Positions 32,100 to 41,856 of a DNA stretch of 64,000 nt are shown here, piece by piece. Below the pieces are notes generated by a model, which was given only the letters and a program-made list of their open reading frames with translations, was not told the origin of the DNA and ran no database searches. Location: contig NZ_PHTY01000001.1 of NCBI RefSeq assembly GCF_002813135.1, positions 1,855,501-1,919,500 of the forward strand, in the 5' to 3' direction. This DNA comes from Ulvibacter sp. MAR_2010_11 (GTDB lineage Bacteria; Bacteroidota; Bacteroidia; Flavobacteriales; Flavobacteriaceae). Within the stretch, counting starts at the first letter, position 1. Every line of letters starts with the position of its first letter. The translations under genes and the position numbers were made by a program.

Positions 32100-32119
32100 T
32101 GTGCGGTATTTTAGAAAGG

Positions 32120-32127
32120 CAAAGATA
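32120..32127 (-). promoter_or_regulatory. kdsA -7 promoter box
   Basis: TATCTTTG on the minus strand matches TAnnTTTG exactly, 20 bp above the kdsA start. It fixes the start at 32099. Confidence 0.6.
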
Positions 32128-32197
32128 ATGAAAAGCACGAAGTACCTCCCGAAATTAAAGCGGATAATATTTTAGCTGAAAGATTGCAATACTTAGC

Positions 32198-33595
32198 TTA
32201 TTGCTTGACTATTTTATGGGTTTCAGAATCACCGGCTGTTCCTGTTATTTTCAATAAATACAATCCCGAAGCTAAACTTGAAAGGTCGATTGTATTGTTT
32301 TCAAAATGTACTTCCATTCGTTGTCCAAGATCATTTGAAAGCTCGATAGTTGCAATTTGGTCGAAAGGTAATAATGTAATTTCTTCTTTGGTAGGATTGG
32401 GATACACAACAAATATATTTTGGGTGTTTTCTGAGAGTCCAAGAATACCGGTATTTTCGTACCAGGCTATTTTATCGTCAGATATAGACGCCGAAACAAC
32501 ATCAATAAGACCATCTCCATTAAAATCGGCAATACTTATAGACCTTAGATGATCTATTTCTGTAGTTATGGTTCTTTCATTTCCAAATGTACCCAAGCTA
32601 TCCATATTTTCTACCCAATATATTCTATCAGAATCATATTCTCCCACTAGGATGTCATTATCTCCATCGTTATCAATATCAACAAACCTGCCATTTATAT
32701 AGAGATCCTGTCGATCTCCAAAGCTTCCCAGGTTATCTATATTTTCAAACCAAAAATAGAAATTACCAAAGTCATCATGGTGAGTGGATACCGCTATATC
32801 TTTTTTTCCGTCGGTATTTATGTCGATATATTGAATGCCTCCAACACTTATCCAATCGGAAGCCGGTACAAGGAATTGATGAATTTCTTGGTCTGAATCG
32901 AACATGCCGTCACCTAGATTTCTATACCAAACCAATTTACCCGGACCGTTACCAAGTTCATAGGCTGTTAACATATCTAAAAGACCATCATTATCGATAT
33001 CCACCATATTCGGCAAAGCTATAGATGTAATAAAGAAATTTTCTATTAGTATTTGGGCCTCGCCATAAGTAGTATTACCATCCACATTTTCATGCCATAC
33101 AAGCCAAACTGAGAAAGTGTCTGAAATCGTAGCTAAAAGGTCAAGGTCTCCATCGTTGTCAATATCGGTCGGTGTTACCCCTTGGATATGATTTCCGATT
33201 GTTTCTAAAATTATTTGTTCAGGGGCAAAATTGCCTACGCCATCAAGATTCTCCAGCCAAGCAACATTTCGAGGGTTGTTCCTTAAATAAATAAGGTCTT
33301 TATCGCCATCGCTGTCTAAATCGACAAAATCAATAGAATAAAAATAGGCAGTTGCATTCGATATAAGGATTTCGGGGCCAAAATTCCCTTCACCATCAAG
33401 ATTTTTGTGCCAATATAATCGAGGTTCATCAATACCCGTTTTTAAAACATCGGGAATCCCATCATTGTCAATATCAAATGGTAACGCGATATATGCTCTT
33501 CCTGTTGTAGACGATATAATCTGTTGCGGTCCAAATTGAGCGATTGTAACTCCAATACAAAGCAGATTGGCTACCAGAAGTAATTTTAGCTTCAT
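32198..33595 (-). CDS. T9SS-exported FG-GAP/VCBS repeat protein
   Basis: The 465-aa protein has a signal peptide (about 1-19), a chain of Asp-rich VCBS/FG-GAP repeats (DIDNDGIPDVL, DLDSDGDKDLIY, DIDNDGDLDLL, DIDNDGLLDML, DINTDGKKDIAV, DIDNDGDNDILV, DFNGDGLIDVV) that should form a calcium-binding beta-propeller, and a type A sorting domain at the C-terminus (VYPNPTKEEITL ... LASGLYLLKITG ... HKIVKQ). It is therefore sent to the cell surface or medium by the type IX system. Its 5' untranslated region contains UAACUCCCC, complementary to the box of the nearby small RNA-like units. Confidence 0.92.
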   Translation of the reverse strand: MKLKLLLVANLLCIGVTIAQFGPQQIISSTTGRAYIALPFDIDNDGIPDVLKTGIDEPRLYWHKNLDGEGNFGPEILISNATAYFYSIDFVDLDSDGDKDLIYLRNNPRNVAWLENLDGVGNFAPEQIILETIGNHIQGVTPTDIDNDGDLDLLATISDTFSVWLVWHENVDGNTTYGEAQILIENFFITSIALPNMVDIDNDGLLDMLTAYELGNGPGKLVWYRNLGDGMFDSDQEIHQFLVPASDWISVGGIQYIDINTDGKKDIAVSTHHDDFGNFYFWFENIDNLGSFGDRQDLYINGRFVDIDNDGDNDILVGEYDSDRIYWVENMDSLGTFGNERTITTEIDHLRSISIADFNGDGLIDVVSASISDDKIAWYENTGILGLSENTQNIFVVYPNPTKEEITLLPFDQIATIELSNDLGQRMEVHFENNTIDLSSLASGLYLLKITGTAGDSETHKIVKQ

Positions 33596-33705
33596 AGCTA
33601 TATCTTTTTAAAGGGGAGTTAGTTAAAGATAGCATTTTTTTGAATATTATGCATTCTATCATCGGGAGGGCATCTTTTTTTTGTAAAATTTGACAAGAAC
33701 GGACT

Positions 33706-33784
33706 GCGTTAAGGATAGTAGCGGCATCCCCCAAGAACTTGGGGATACAGCGGATAGCCTGTCCCGCCTAGAGCGGGAACGCCC
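33706..33784 (-). repeat. dispersed intergenic repeat, copy C
   Basis: On the minus strand it opens GGGCGTTCCCGC, has a stem CCCGC/GCGGG, then ACAGGCTATCCGCTGTATCC, a second stem CCCCAAG/CTTGGGG, and ends CTACTATCCTTAACGC. It is the closest relative of copy B. The rest of the 33596-33919 gap holds the minus-strand promoter of the T9SS protein (TATCTTTA, 33624-33631) and the region upstream of typA, where I see no certain promoter. Confidence 0.7.
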
Positions 33785-33919
33785 AAAAAATAATTAACGC
33801 TTTGTTATGCTTTAATCGGCTGAGAAACACTACTTTTGCACCCGCGAACAGGAAGGGTTGTTTAAACAGCTGTAAAATGCTGATACTGAAACTGTTTTGC
33901 CCAAAGAAAGAAGCATCTT

Positions 33920-35713
33920 ATGAATATCAAGAACATTGCAATTATTGCGCACGTAGATCACGGAAAAACTACATTGGTAGATAAAATTATGCACCACTGC
34001 AGCCTGTTCCGCGAAAATGAACATACAGGGGATCTTATCCTGGATAACAACGATTTGGAGCGCGAACGTGGTATTACCATTACATCGAAAAACGTTTCGG
34101 TAGTATATAAAAACACTAAGATTAACATCATTGATACGCCCGGTCACGCCGATTTTGGTGGTGAAGTTGAGCGTGTATTGAACATGGCCGACGGCGTTTT
34201 ATTATTGGTAGATGCCTTTGAAGGTCCCATGCCACAAACTCGTTTTGTATTGCAGAAGGCGATCGACTTAGGTTTAAAACCTTGCGTGGTGATTAATAAA
34301 GTTGATAAGGAAAATTGTACTCCGGATGAGGTGCACGAGGCTGTTTTCGATTTGATGTACGAATTGGGAGCAGAGGAGTGGCAATTGGATTTCCCAACCG
34401 TTTACGGTTCGGCAAAACACAATTGGATGAGTGATGATTGGAAAGATGAGACCGATACTATCGAGCCTTTGTTGGATATGGTATTGGAACACGTTCCCTC
34501 ACCTAAAGTTTCGGAAGGAACTGTACAAATGTTGATAACTTCATTGGATTATTCGTCGTTTACCGGACGTATTGCAATTGGACGTTTACAGCGTGGTGTT
34601 TTAAAGGAAAATATGCAGATAATGCTTGTAAAACGCGATGGCAGCAAGGTAAAATCTAAAATAAAGGAATTACATACCTTCGAAGGTCTTGGACGTTTAA
34701 AGGTTACTGAAGTGCGTGCGGGAGATATCTGTGCGTTGGTTGGTTTGGAAGGATTCGATATTGGTGATACCGTTGCCGATCTTGAAAACCCTGAAGCGTT
34801 AAAAACCATCGCCATCGATGAGCCTACCATGAGTATGTTGTTTACCATCAACGATTCTCCATTCTTCGGGAAGGATGGGAAGTTTGTTACTTCTCGCCAT
34901 ATTAGAGAGCGATTGGAGCGTGAGTTGGAAAAGAACCTTGCCTTGCGTATGGAATCTACAGACAGTGCCGATAAATTTATGGTTTTTGGCCGTGGCGTAC
35001 TGCATTTGTCAGTATTGATTGAAACCATGCGTCGTGAAGGATACGAATTGCAAATTGGTCAGCCGCAGGTAATTATAAAAGTTATTGACGGGGTTAAATG
35101 TGAGCCGGTTGAAGAAATGACCATCGATTTGCCGGAAACCGTAAGTGGAAGAGCCATCGATATGGTGACGTTGCGAAAAGGGGAGATGTTGAGTATGGAA
35201 GCCAAAGGTGACCGTATGATTTGTAAATTCAATATTCCGTCTCGTGGAATTATTGGATTGCGAAATCAATTGCTTACCGCAACTGCCGGGGAAGCTATAA
35301 TGACGCATCGTTTCTTAGAATATCAACCGCTAAAGGGTGGAATTCCGGAACGTCAAAACGGAAGTTTGGTATCTATGGAAAACGGAGCGGCCATTCCTTA
35401 TTCTATCGATAAATTACAGGATCGCGGACGTTTCTTCGTGAATCCTAACGAGGCTATTTACGAAGGACAGGTTATTGGTGAAAATACACGTCAGGATGAT
35501 ATGACCGTAAACATTACCAAAACCAAGAAATTGTCGAACGTACGTTCTTCGGGAGCAGATGATAAGGCACGAATTATTCCTGCGATCAAGTTTTCGTTGG
35601 AAGAGGCTCTGGAATACATTCAGAAGGACGAGTATGTTGAGGTAACACCCAACCATTTACGTCTGCGTAAAGTATACCTAAAAGAAGTAGACAGAAAGCG
35701 GAATAAACTGTAA
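33920..35713 (+). CDS. typA: GTP-binding translational regulator TypA/BipA
   Basis: TypA (597 aa, full length) is a ribosome-associated translational GTPase related to EF-G, involved in 50S assembly and stress growth. G1 (AHVDHGKTTLV), the switch I RERGITI, G3 (DTPGHADFGGEVE), G4 (NKVDK), an EF-Tu-like domain II, and the TypA-specific C-terminal domain (SRGIIGLRNQLLTATAGEA) are all present. It is a single gene with no operon partner on its left. Confidence 0.97.
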   Translation: MNIKNIAIIAHVDHGKTTLVDKIMHHCSLFRENEHTGDLILDNNDLERERGITITSKNVSVVYKNTKINIIDTPGHADFGGEVERVLNMADGVLLLVDAFEGPMPQTRFVLQKAIDLGLKPCVVINKVDKENCTPDEVHEAVFDLMYELGAEEWQLDFPTVYGSAKHNWMSDDWKDETDTIEPLLDMVLEHVPSPKVSEGTVQMLITSLDYSSFTGRIAIGRLQRGVLKENMQIMLVKRDGSKVKSKIKELHTFEGLGRLKVTEVRAGDICALVGLEGFDIGDTVADLENPEALKTIAIDEPTMSMLFTINDSPFFGKDGKFVTSRHIRERLERELEKNLALRMESTDSADKFMVFGRGVLHLSVLIETMRREGYELQIGQPQVIIKVIDGVKCEPVEEMTIDLPETVSGRAIDMVTLRKGEMLSMEAKGDRMICKFNIPSRGIIGLRNQLLTATAGEAIMTHRFLEYQPLKGGIPERQNGSLVSMENGAAIPYSIDKLQDRGRFFVNPNEAIYEGQVIGENTRQDDMTVNITKTKKLSNVRSSGADDKARIIPAIKFSLEEALEYIQKDEYVEVTPNHLRLRKVYLKEVDRKRNKL

Positions 35714-35805
35714 ATATTCTTGGTGATTGTTCCAATAAACTCTTGGTTTTTTAGTTTATTTGTAACTGTTTTGTAATGAAATCATCAATTTAATAAAAGA
35801 TAGGT

Positions 35806-36012
35806 ATGAATTATTTTTTGTATTTCGACCCGGGATTAGGAGCTATGATTGTGCAGGCCATTGTTGCAGTGGCAGCAGGGGTAATTTTATTTTCAAAAAA
35901 TGCGATGTATAAGGTGAAAGCTTTTTTCGGCTTGCTGAAAAAGGAAGATGATACTTACGATTCAATAGATATTGATGAGCAAGATACCGACATCCATGAC
36001 GAGAAAAAATAA
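35806..36012 (+). CDS. small membrane-anchored protein (68 aa)
   Basis: One membrane helix (GAMIVQAIVAVAAGVILF, about 12-29) is followed by a basic stretch and a strongly acidic tail (DDTYDSIDIDEQDTDIHDEKK). Proteins of this size and make-up often precede sugar-modifying gene sets in Flavobacteria, and this one overlaps the methyltransferase gene by 17 bp. Function unknown. Confidence 0.72.
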   Translation: MNYFLYFDPGLGAMIVQAIVAVAAGVILFSKNAMYKVKAFFGLLKKEDDTYDSIDIDEQDTDIHDEKK

Positions 36013-37381
36013 TTCGACACACCAAGCTTCATTTAGAGACCCTTCGGGCTATATGTTTCACGATGGAGATACCCTGAGAAGGGTGATAAATCCCATCTAT
36101 TTTCCGCAGTATAACAAACTGAAAGAAAGCGGTTTTTTCAAGGCATTAATCGCTAATGAGTTGCTTATTTCTCATGAAGAAACCTCAGTTGCCGAAGATA
36201 AAATTGTAATCACTCCCGAAAAAATTCCGTTTATCACCAATCCGTATGAGTGGAGTTTCGACCAGTTCAAACACGCAGCCTTACACACCTTAAAAATTCA
36301 AAAATTCGCCTTGTCTAAAGGTTTTATTCTGAAGGATGCTTCGGCATATAACGTGACGTTTCACAAAGGGAAACCTATTTTTATCGACACCCTTTCTTTC
36401 GATTTTTATGAAGAAGGAACACCATGGAGAGCTTACAAACAGTTTATTACACACTTTTTTGGACCGTTGGTCCTGGCAAAATACCATGGCACCGAAGTTT
36501 TTAAAATGCTACAGACCCACATTGACGGGATTCCTGTAAAGTTGATTGCTTCCATGCTGCCGGGGAAATCGAAACTAAGTTCTACATTGTACACCAATAT
36601 TCACCTGTTGGCGAAGATGGAAAGTAAGCACAGCGAAGATTATAAAGCCGAAACCAAGGTTGCAAAACTTTCAAAAAAGGCCCAAAGTAATATTCTTGAA
36701 AATCTGTTCGATTTTATCAAGAAACTGGAAATCAAGGAAGCCTCCGAATGGGGTGATTATTACACAAAAACCAATTACGAAAATGCGGCTTTTGAAGCCA
36801 AAAAGGAGCTTATAAAGAGCTGGGTACAACCGCTTGAGCCAAAGACGTTAATAGATGTTGGCGGGAATGACGGAACCTTCGCAAGAACGGTATTGGACAA
36901 AGTATCTCACGTAATTGTGACCGATATAGACAGCAATGCGGTAGATTTCAACTACAAACAAATTCAGCAGAACAAGGAGACCAATATGTTGCCGTTTGTG
37001 TGCGATGTCTTACAACCCGCACCGGGAATTGGCTTTAACAATACGGAGCGTAATTCGCTTATTGAACGCCTCCAGGAATATGCACCCGATGTGACCATGG
37101 CCTTGGCGTTGATACACCACATCACTCTATCGGGGAACATTCCCTTTGAGAAGTCGGCCGAGTTCTTTGCAAAATTTTCGAAGCATTTAATTATTGAATT
37201 TCCAACTAGGGAAGATTCCTGGGCGGAATCGTTGTTGGTGCGTAAACGCGAGTTTATAAATCATTTCGATTTTTATAATGAAACTCAATTTGAGGCAGGA
37301 TATAAAAAGCACTTCCAGCTTGTGAAAAAAGAGGCCGTGGCCGGAACAAAACGCATCCTCTATTTGTTTAAAGCTATGTAA
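35996..37381 (+). CDS. class I SAM-dependent methyltransferase (461 aa)
   Basis: The C-terminal half has a Rossmann-fold methyltransferase core: TLIDVGGNDGTFARTVLD (SAM-binding loop), IVTDIDSNAVDF, and DVTMALALIHHITLSGNIPF. The N-terminal 220 residues form an extra domain with GYMFHDGDTLRRVINPIYF and KDASAYNVTFHKGKPIFIDTL, the latter resembling a kinase-like metal site. Related proteins modify nodulation factors or surface sugars. It starts the polysaccharide region and is followed immediately by the first of four membrane paralogues. The start is taken at 35996; 35972 is possible. Confidence 0.78.
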   Translation: MTRKNNSTHQASFRDPSGYMFHDGDTLRRVINPIYFPQYNKLKESGFFKALIANELLISHEETSVAEDKIVITPEKIPFITNPYEWSFDQFKHAALHTLKIQKFALSKGFILKDASAYNVTFHKGKPIFIDTLSFDFYEEGTPWRAYKQFITHFFGPLVLAKYHGTEVFKMLQTHIDGIPVKLIASMLPGKSKLSSTLYTNIHLLAKMESKHSEDYKAETKVAKLSKKAQSNILENLFDFIKKLEIKEASEWGDYYTKTNYENAAFEAKKELIKSWVQPLEPKTLIDVGGNDGTFARTVLDKVSHVIVTDIDSNAVDFNYKQIQQNKETNMLPFVCDVLQPAPGIGFNNTERNSLIERLQEYAPDVTMALALIHHITLSGNIPFEKSAEFFAKFSKHLIIEFPTREDSWAESLLVRKREFINHFDFYNETQFEAGYKKHFQLVKKEAVAGTKRILYLFKAM

Positions 37382-37382
37382 A

Positions 37383-38879
37383 ATGGTCGTATCCAAATGG
37401 CGCCATTCTTTTACAAACTTTCTGAATAATACAAGACCGTACCCTATTTTAGCAGCCGTTGGCGCAGGCTTGTATCCGTATCTTTTTTACTTTTCAAATA
37501 ACTTTGAGCTGGTCAATTCCTGGTCGCATGTAGGTTATTTTACACTTATATTTTTACTCGTACCGGCTATTTCTTTTTTCGCCGCCTCCCGAATTTTTGC
37601 CACTTCGGCGCTTAAAAAATGGCAGACTAAGGTGCTTACTTGCTTGAACTTTTTCTTTTTTCTGTTTTTTCTGAAGCTTGCATTTATTGGTGAATTTAAA
37701 AACGGAATAACGTTATTAGTCGCTTTCGTAGCAGTTGTTTTGGCATTGTTGTTCAGCAAATATTATAAAAGGATTATAATAATTCAGTTACTCCTAGCCG
37801 TTGTGGCATTTTTCTATTTGGTTCCTAAGGTAATCTCACAAGTATCCGAATCTTCCCGCTGGATGGAACAACCCGATGCTATTGAAGCAGTTGTCCTTGT
37901 TGAAAAACCTAATATTTATTTGATACAACCCGATGGGTACACCAATTTTTCGGAACTGAAAAAGGGATATTACAAATTGGAAGACAATACTTTGGAATCT
38001 TTTCTGGTGCAGGAAAAATTTACTTTGTATCCGGGTTTCAGAAGTAATTATGCTTCCACCTTAACTTCGAACAGTTCGCTGTTTGCAATGAAGCATCATT
38101 ACTACCACCGAAGCTTTAATTTTACAGAATCCTTGAATGCACGAGAGGTAATTGTTGCTTCAAATCCGGTATTGAGCATACTTCAGAATAATGACTACAG
38201 TACCTATTATCTTGCAGAAAGGCCTTATTTATTGGTAAACAGGCCTGTTTTGGGATACGATTTCAGTAACTATTTGCAAAACGAGGTAGAATATATTACA
38301 ACAGGTATTTCAGAAAAAAAGGACATCCTGCCTTTTCTGGAAGAATATCTAAATGATTCGATACAGCGTCCTAAATTCTTTTTTATTGAATTATTCTCCC
38401 CCGGACATATTGCTGTTACGAAGCAAAAGTCGGAAGGGATTGAAGCAGAACGTGACAAATGGATCGAAAGAATGCACGAATCGAATATGCAGCAAGAGGT
38501 AATTATTTCAAATATTAAAAAGCACGATCCCAAAGCATTAATCATTGTTTTGGCAGATCATGGAGGGTTTGTAGGGATGGAGTATATGCACGAGGCCTAT
38601 CAAAAAACGGATGATATCAATTTAATTAATTCTATTTTCAGCAGCAATCTTGCGATCTACTGGCAGGGAAAAGAAGTTCCTTTAGCCGATGAATATTTAA
38701 AAAGTTCGGTAAATTTATTCCGGATTTTAATTAGTTATTTGAGTCAAAATACCTCTCTATTAAATAATTTGCAGGAAGATGGCAGTTATATTCCAATTAC
38801 AAATGGGGCACCTAAAGGTGTTTATCAATATATAGATGCGAACAGTGAAATCCAATTTGAAAAATACAATGGAAAGTAA
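37383..38879 (+). CDS. membrane sulfatase/phosphatase-superfamily protein, paralogue 1
   Basis: The 498-aa protein has four or five membrane helices in the first 160 residues and a large outer domain of the alkaline phosphatase superfamily. Visible metal-site motifs are LIQPDGYTNFSEL (Asp) and VLADHGGFVG (Asp, His). The nucleophile is probably the Ser/Thr in SNYASTLTSNSS, followed by MKHHYY. The layout recalls lipoteichoic-acid synthase and phosphoethanolamine transferases, so it may add a phospho-group to a surface glycan. It starts one base after the methyltransferase stop. Confidence 0.8.
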   Translation: MVVSKWRHSFTNFLNNTRPYPILAAVGAGLYPYLFYFSNNFELVNSWSHVGYFTLIFLLVPAISFFAASRIFATSALKKWQTKVLTCLNFFFFLFFLKLAFIGEFKNGITLLVAFVAVVLALLFSKYYKRIIIIQLLLAVVAFFYLVPKVISQVSESSRWMEQPDAIEAVVLVEKPNIYLIQPDGYTNFSELKKGYYKLEDNTLESFLVQEKFTLYPGFRSNYASTLTSNSSLFAMKHHYYHRSFNFTESLNAREVIVASNPVLSILQNNDYSTYYLAERPYLLVNRPVLGYDFSNYLQNEVEYITTGISEKKDILPFLEEYLNDSIQRPKFFFIELFSPGHIAVTKQKSEGIEAERDKWIERMHESNMQQEVIISNIKKHDPKALIIVLADHGGFVGMEYMHEAYQKTDDINLINSIFSSNLAIYWQGKEVPLADEYLKSSVNLFRILISYLSQNTSLLNNLQEDGSYIPITNGAPKGVYQYIDANSEIQFEKYNGK

Positions 38880-40350
38880 GGATATAGTAAGAACAACAAA
38901 ACCTAAATCGCCTCGATTTTTGGCAATTATCACTGCCTTGGGGGCAGGATTGTATCCTGTTATTTTTTACTATACCAACAACTATTCACTTATCAATTCC
39001 TGGAAGCATTTAGGTTTCTTTATAGCATTGTTTCTTGTAGTTCCTATTGTTGTCTTTGTGTTTTTTGATTGGTTATTTAAAATTCCTAAACTAATAAAAT
39101 GGCATAAACATGTGCTACCTTTTTTAAATATTTTTACATTCTTTCTTTTTATACAGCTTTGTCTCTACACAACCTTACAGTGGTTGTTTACATTGTTGAT
39201 TCTTGGCCTTGCAATTTTATTTAGTATTTTCTTATATCAATTTTTTCGTAAGCTTGTTGCGCTTCAACTCATACTGGCATTTGTTGGCTTGTTCTGGTTA
39301 ATTCCAACAATTAATACTCAGCTTTCCTATTCCAGCGAATGGATGTTATTACCCGACGATATAGAACAGGTGGTATTTAAAAAAAGGCCTAATGTGTATT
39401 ACATTCAACCCGACGGCTACTTAAATATTTCAGAAATGAATACGGGCTATTATAAGATTGATAATGATGACTACGATTCATTCTTAAAAGAAAAGGGATT
39501 CAAACTATATCGCGATATTCGAAGTAACTATACTTCCACACTTGTTTCTAATAGCGCCACCTTTTCCATGATGCATCACTATTACAATAACGGATTTAAT
39601 TTTTCGGAAATTGCCAATGCTCGAGAAGTAATTATCTCTAAAAATGCTGTTCTAGACATTTTTAAGAACAATAATTATAAGACACATTATATTGCAGAAA
39701 TTTCCTACCTCCTAAACAATTTCCCTGAAATGGGATACGATGCCTGTAATTTCGATTATAAGGACATAGCTTTTATTACTGATGGATTTAAACGAGAAGA
39801 GGACATTGTAAAACCTGTAAGAAAATTTCTCAATGAAGACACCGTAACATCTAAGTTTTTCTTTATTGAAATCTTTAAACCGGGCCATGTAGAATCTGAT
39901 GAGCAGAAAACCACAGGAAAGGAAAGGGAGTTCGAGATGTATAAAGAAAAACTTAAGATTGCTAACGAAAGAATAAAAAATGTTATTAATCTAATTCAAG
40001 AAAATGATCCTGAAGGATTAATCATGATAATGGCCGATCATGGCGGTTATGCCGGCTATGACAATATGTTGGATATTAGAAAAAAAACAATGGATAGAGA
40101 TTTGCTCTATTCGGCTTTTAGTACACAGTTATCCATTAAATGGCCTAATAACGAGGCACCTGTTTTCGATACAAAATTTAATTCGTCTGTTAATGTCTTC
40201 CGAATTTTGTTTTCTTATATGAGTGAAAACGAAAAATATCTGAAGCATCTCCAGGACGAAGGAAGCTATACGCTTATTGAAGAGGGTGCGCCAAAAGGAA
40301 TTTACAAAGTGATTGATGAGGATGGAACTGTAACGTTTAAAAAACACTAA
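38869..40350 (+). CDS. membrane sulfatase/phosphatase-superfamily protein, paralogue 2
   Basis: Same architecture as the preceding gene: N-terminal helices beginning FLAIITALGAGLYPVIFYYT, then YYIQPDGYLNISEM, SNYTSTLVSNSATFSMMHHYY, FFFIEIFKPGHVES and MIMADHGGYAG. It ends GAPKGIYKVIDEDG. I place the start at 38869 (11-bp overlap with paralogue 1); an earlier in-frame ATG exists at 38836. No motif is lost, so it should be an active enzyme. Confidence 0.8.
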   Translation: MESKDIVRTTKPKSPRFLAIITALGAGLYPVIFYYTNNYSLINSWKHLGFFIALFLVVPIVVFVFFDWLFKIPKLIKWHKHVLPFLNIFTFFLFIQLCLYTTLQWLFTLLILGLAILFSIFLYQFFRKLVALQLILAFVGLFWLIPTINTQLSYSSEWMLLPDDIEQVVFKKRPNVYYIQPDGYLNISEMNTGYYKIDNDDYDSFLKEKGFKLYRDIRSNYTSTLVSNSATFSMMHHYYNNGFNFSEIANAREVIISKNAVLDIFKNNNYKTHYIAEISYLLNNFPEMGYDACNFDYKDIAFITDGFKREEDIVKPVRKFLNEDTVTSKFFFIEIFKPGHVESDEQKTTGKEREFEMYKEKLKIANERIKNVINLIQENDPEGLIMIMADHGGYAGYDNMLDIRKKTMDRDLLYSAFSTQLSIKWPNNEAPVFDTKFNSSVNVFRILFSYMSENEKYLKHLQDEGSYTLIEEGAPKGIYKVIDEDGTVTFKKH

Positions 40351-40363
40351 CTTGAAAAACTCT

Positions 40364-41839
40364 ATGCTCGAAAGACTTGCGAAAACGAAACGATTCTCGT
40401 GGCTTGTTGCCTTGGCCGCAGGGTTGTATCCGTTTCTGCACTATTACAATAGTAATTTCGATATGGCCGATTCGTGGGTGCAATTCCTTTTCTTATTTTC
40501 TATTTCTTTTGTCTTACCCCTTATTCTTATTTGTATTTCCCCACTGGTTTTTAAAATTTCATTCTTACGACGCTTCGAAAAATACCGTCTGGCCGCAATA
40601 AATTTTGCAGTATTTGCAGGGTTGATTAGTCTGCTTGTGTTTTTATCGAATAAAAAAGTGTTGGTATTAACTATTTTTCTGGCTGCGCTCCTAAGTTTTT
40701 TATTGTACAAACATCTCGTGAAAATTATAGTGCTTCAGCTATTATTGGCACTCCTAAGTAGTATTAGTTTGCTTCCACGGCTTTGGTTTATGGCAAATTA
40801 TTCAACATCCTGGACCCAAATAGACAATTCACTTGCCGAAGTGAATTTTGTAAAAACGCCTAATATTTACGTAATTCAACCCGATGGATATACCAATTTT
40901 TCAGAATTGCGAAAACCACCCTATAACCATTTGGATACCGGCTTTGAAATCTGGCTGAGACAAAATAATTTTGTGAATTACGAAGGCTTCCGAAGTAATT
41001 ATAATTCGACCGTAACTTCCAACTCTTCGATGTTTGCCATGAAACATCATTATCTCCAAAATACGTTTAAAGGAAATTTAAAGACTTTTGGAGCGCAGGA
41101 AGTGATTGTAGGGGATTACAACAATGTGCTTAAAATTTTGAAGAGAAATAATTATAAAACCTACCTAATAACCGACAATTCTTATTTTATAATTAATAGG
41201 AAGAACACCCTCTTTGATTATTGCAATATAGATCAGAAGGACGTAAAACTCTACGATACGGGTCCCATTGCCGAAGCCGATATCATCCCAGACCTCAATG
41301 CCGTGATACAGGATGCCTCGTCTACTAATAATTTTTATTTTATAGAAAAGACAATACCAAGTCATATTGCGTATAGTAAATCTTATAGCTTGGGGGTGGA
41401 AGGCGAGCGACTGGCGTATTTAGAGCGTTTGGAAACTGCGAATACCTGGGTTATAGATTTAATAGATGTGATTTCTAAATACGACAATAATGCCATGATT
41501 ATAATCGTTGCAGACCACGGTGGCTCTGTAGGATTGAGTTATGTTAAGGAAATTGAAAACAAAGAGCTTACAGAGACCGAAACTATTTCGGTATTTAGCA
41601 GCTTGTTATCCATAAAGTGGCCAAATAATGAAGTTCCGGATTCCTTATCGTTTAAATCGAATGTAAATTTGTTTAGAAATATTTTTTCGTATTTGAGTGA
41701 TGATAAAAGCTTGTTGAATAATCTGGAACCCGATAAAAGCTTCAGACCAAAATACGATGGTTGGAGTGCAAATTATTACGAATGCATTACCGAAGATTAT
41801 AAAGTCGTCTTTGATGTGATAGAAGAAAACAAGAAGTAA
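40364..41839 (+). CDS. membrane sulfatase/phosphatase-superfamily protein, paralogue 3
   Basis: This is the most divergent of the four copies. The membrane part (WLVALAAGLYPFLHYY) and the motifs YVIQPDGYTNFSEL, SNYNSTVTSNSSMFAMKHHY and IVADHGGSVG are kept. The outer-domain segment normally reading F(F/V)E.F.PGH is FIEKTIPSHIA, and the conserved C-terminal GAPKG is missing. That may mean a different substrate. The start is at 40364, with TTG at 40352 as the alternative. Confidence 0.78.
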   Translation: MLERLAKTKRFSWLVALAAGLYPFLHYYNSNFDMADSWVQFLFLFSISFVLPLILICISPLVFKISFLRRFEKYRLAAINFAVFAGLISLLVFLSNKKVLVLTIFLAALLSFLLYKHLVKIIVLQLLLALLSSISLLPRLWFMANYSTSWTQIDNSLAEVNFVKTPNIYVIQPDGYTNFSELRKPPYNHLDTGFEIWLRQNNFVNYEGFRSNYNSTVTSNSSMFAMKHHYLQNTFKGNLKTFGAQEVIVGDYNNVLKILKRNNYKTYLITDNSYFIINRKNTLFDYCNIDQKDVKLYDTGPIAEADIIPDLNAVIQDASSTNNFYFIEKTIPSHIAYSKSYSLGVEGERLAYLERLETANTWVIDLIDVISKYDNNAMIIIVADHGGSVGLSYVKEIENKELTETETISVFSSLLSIKWPNNEVPDSLSFKSNVNLFRNIFSYLSDDKSLLNNLEPDKSFRPKYDGWSANYYECITEDYKVVFDVIEENKK

Positions 41840-41856
41840 TTACGAAAGATTTTACC

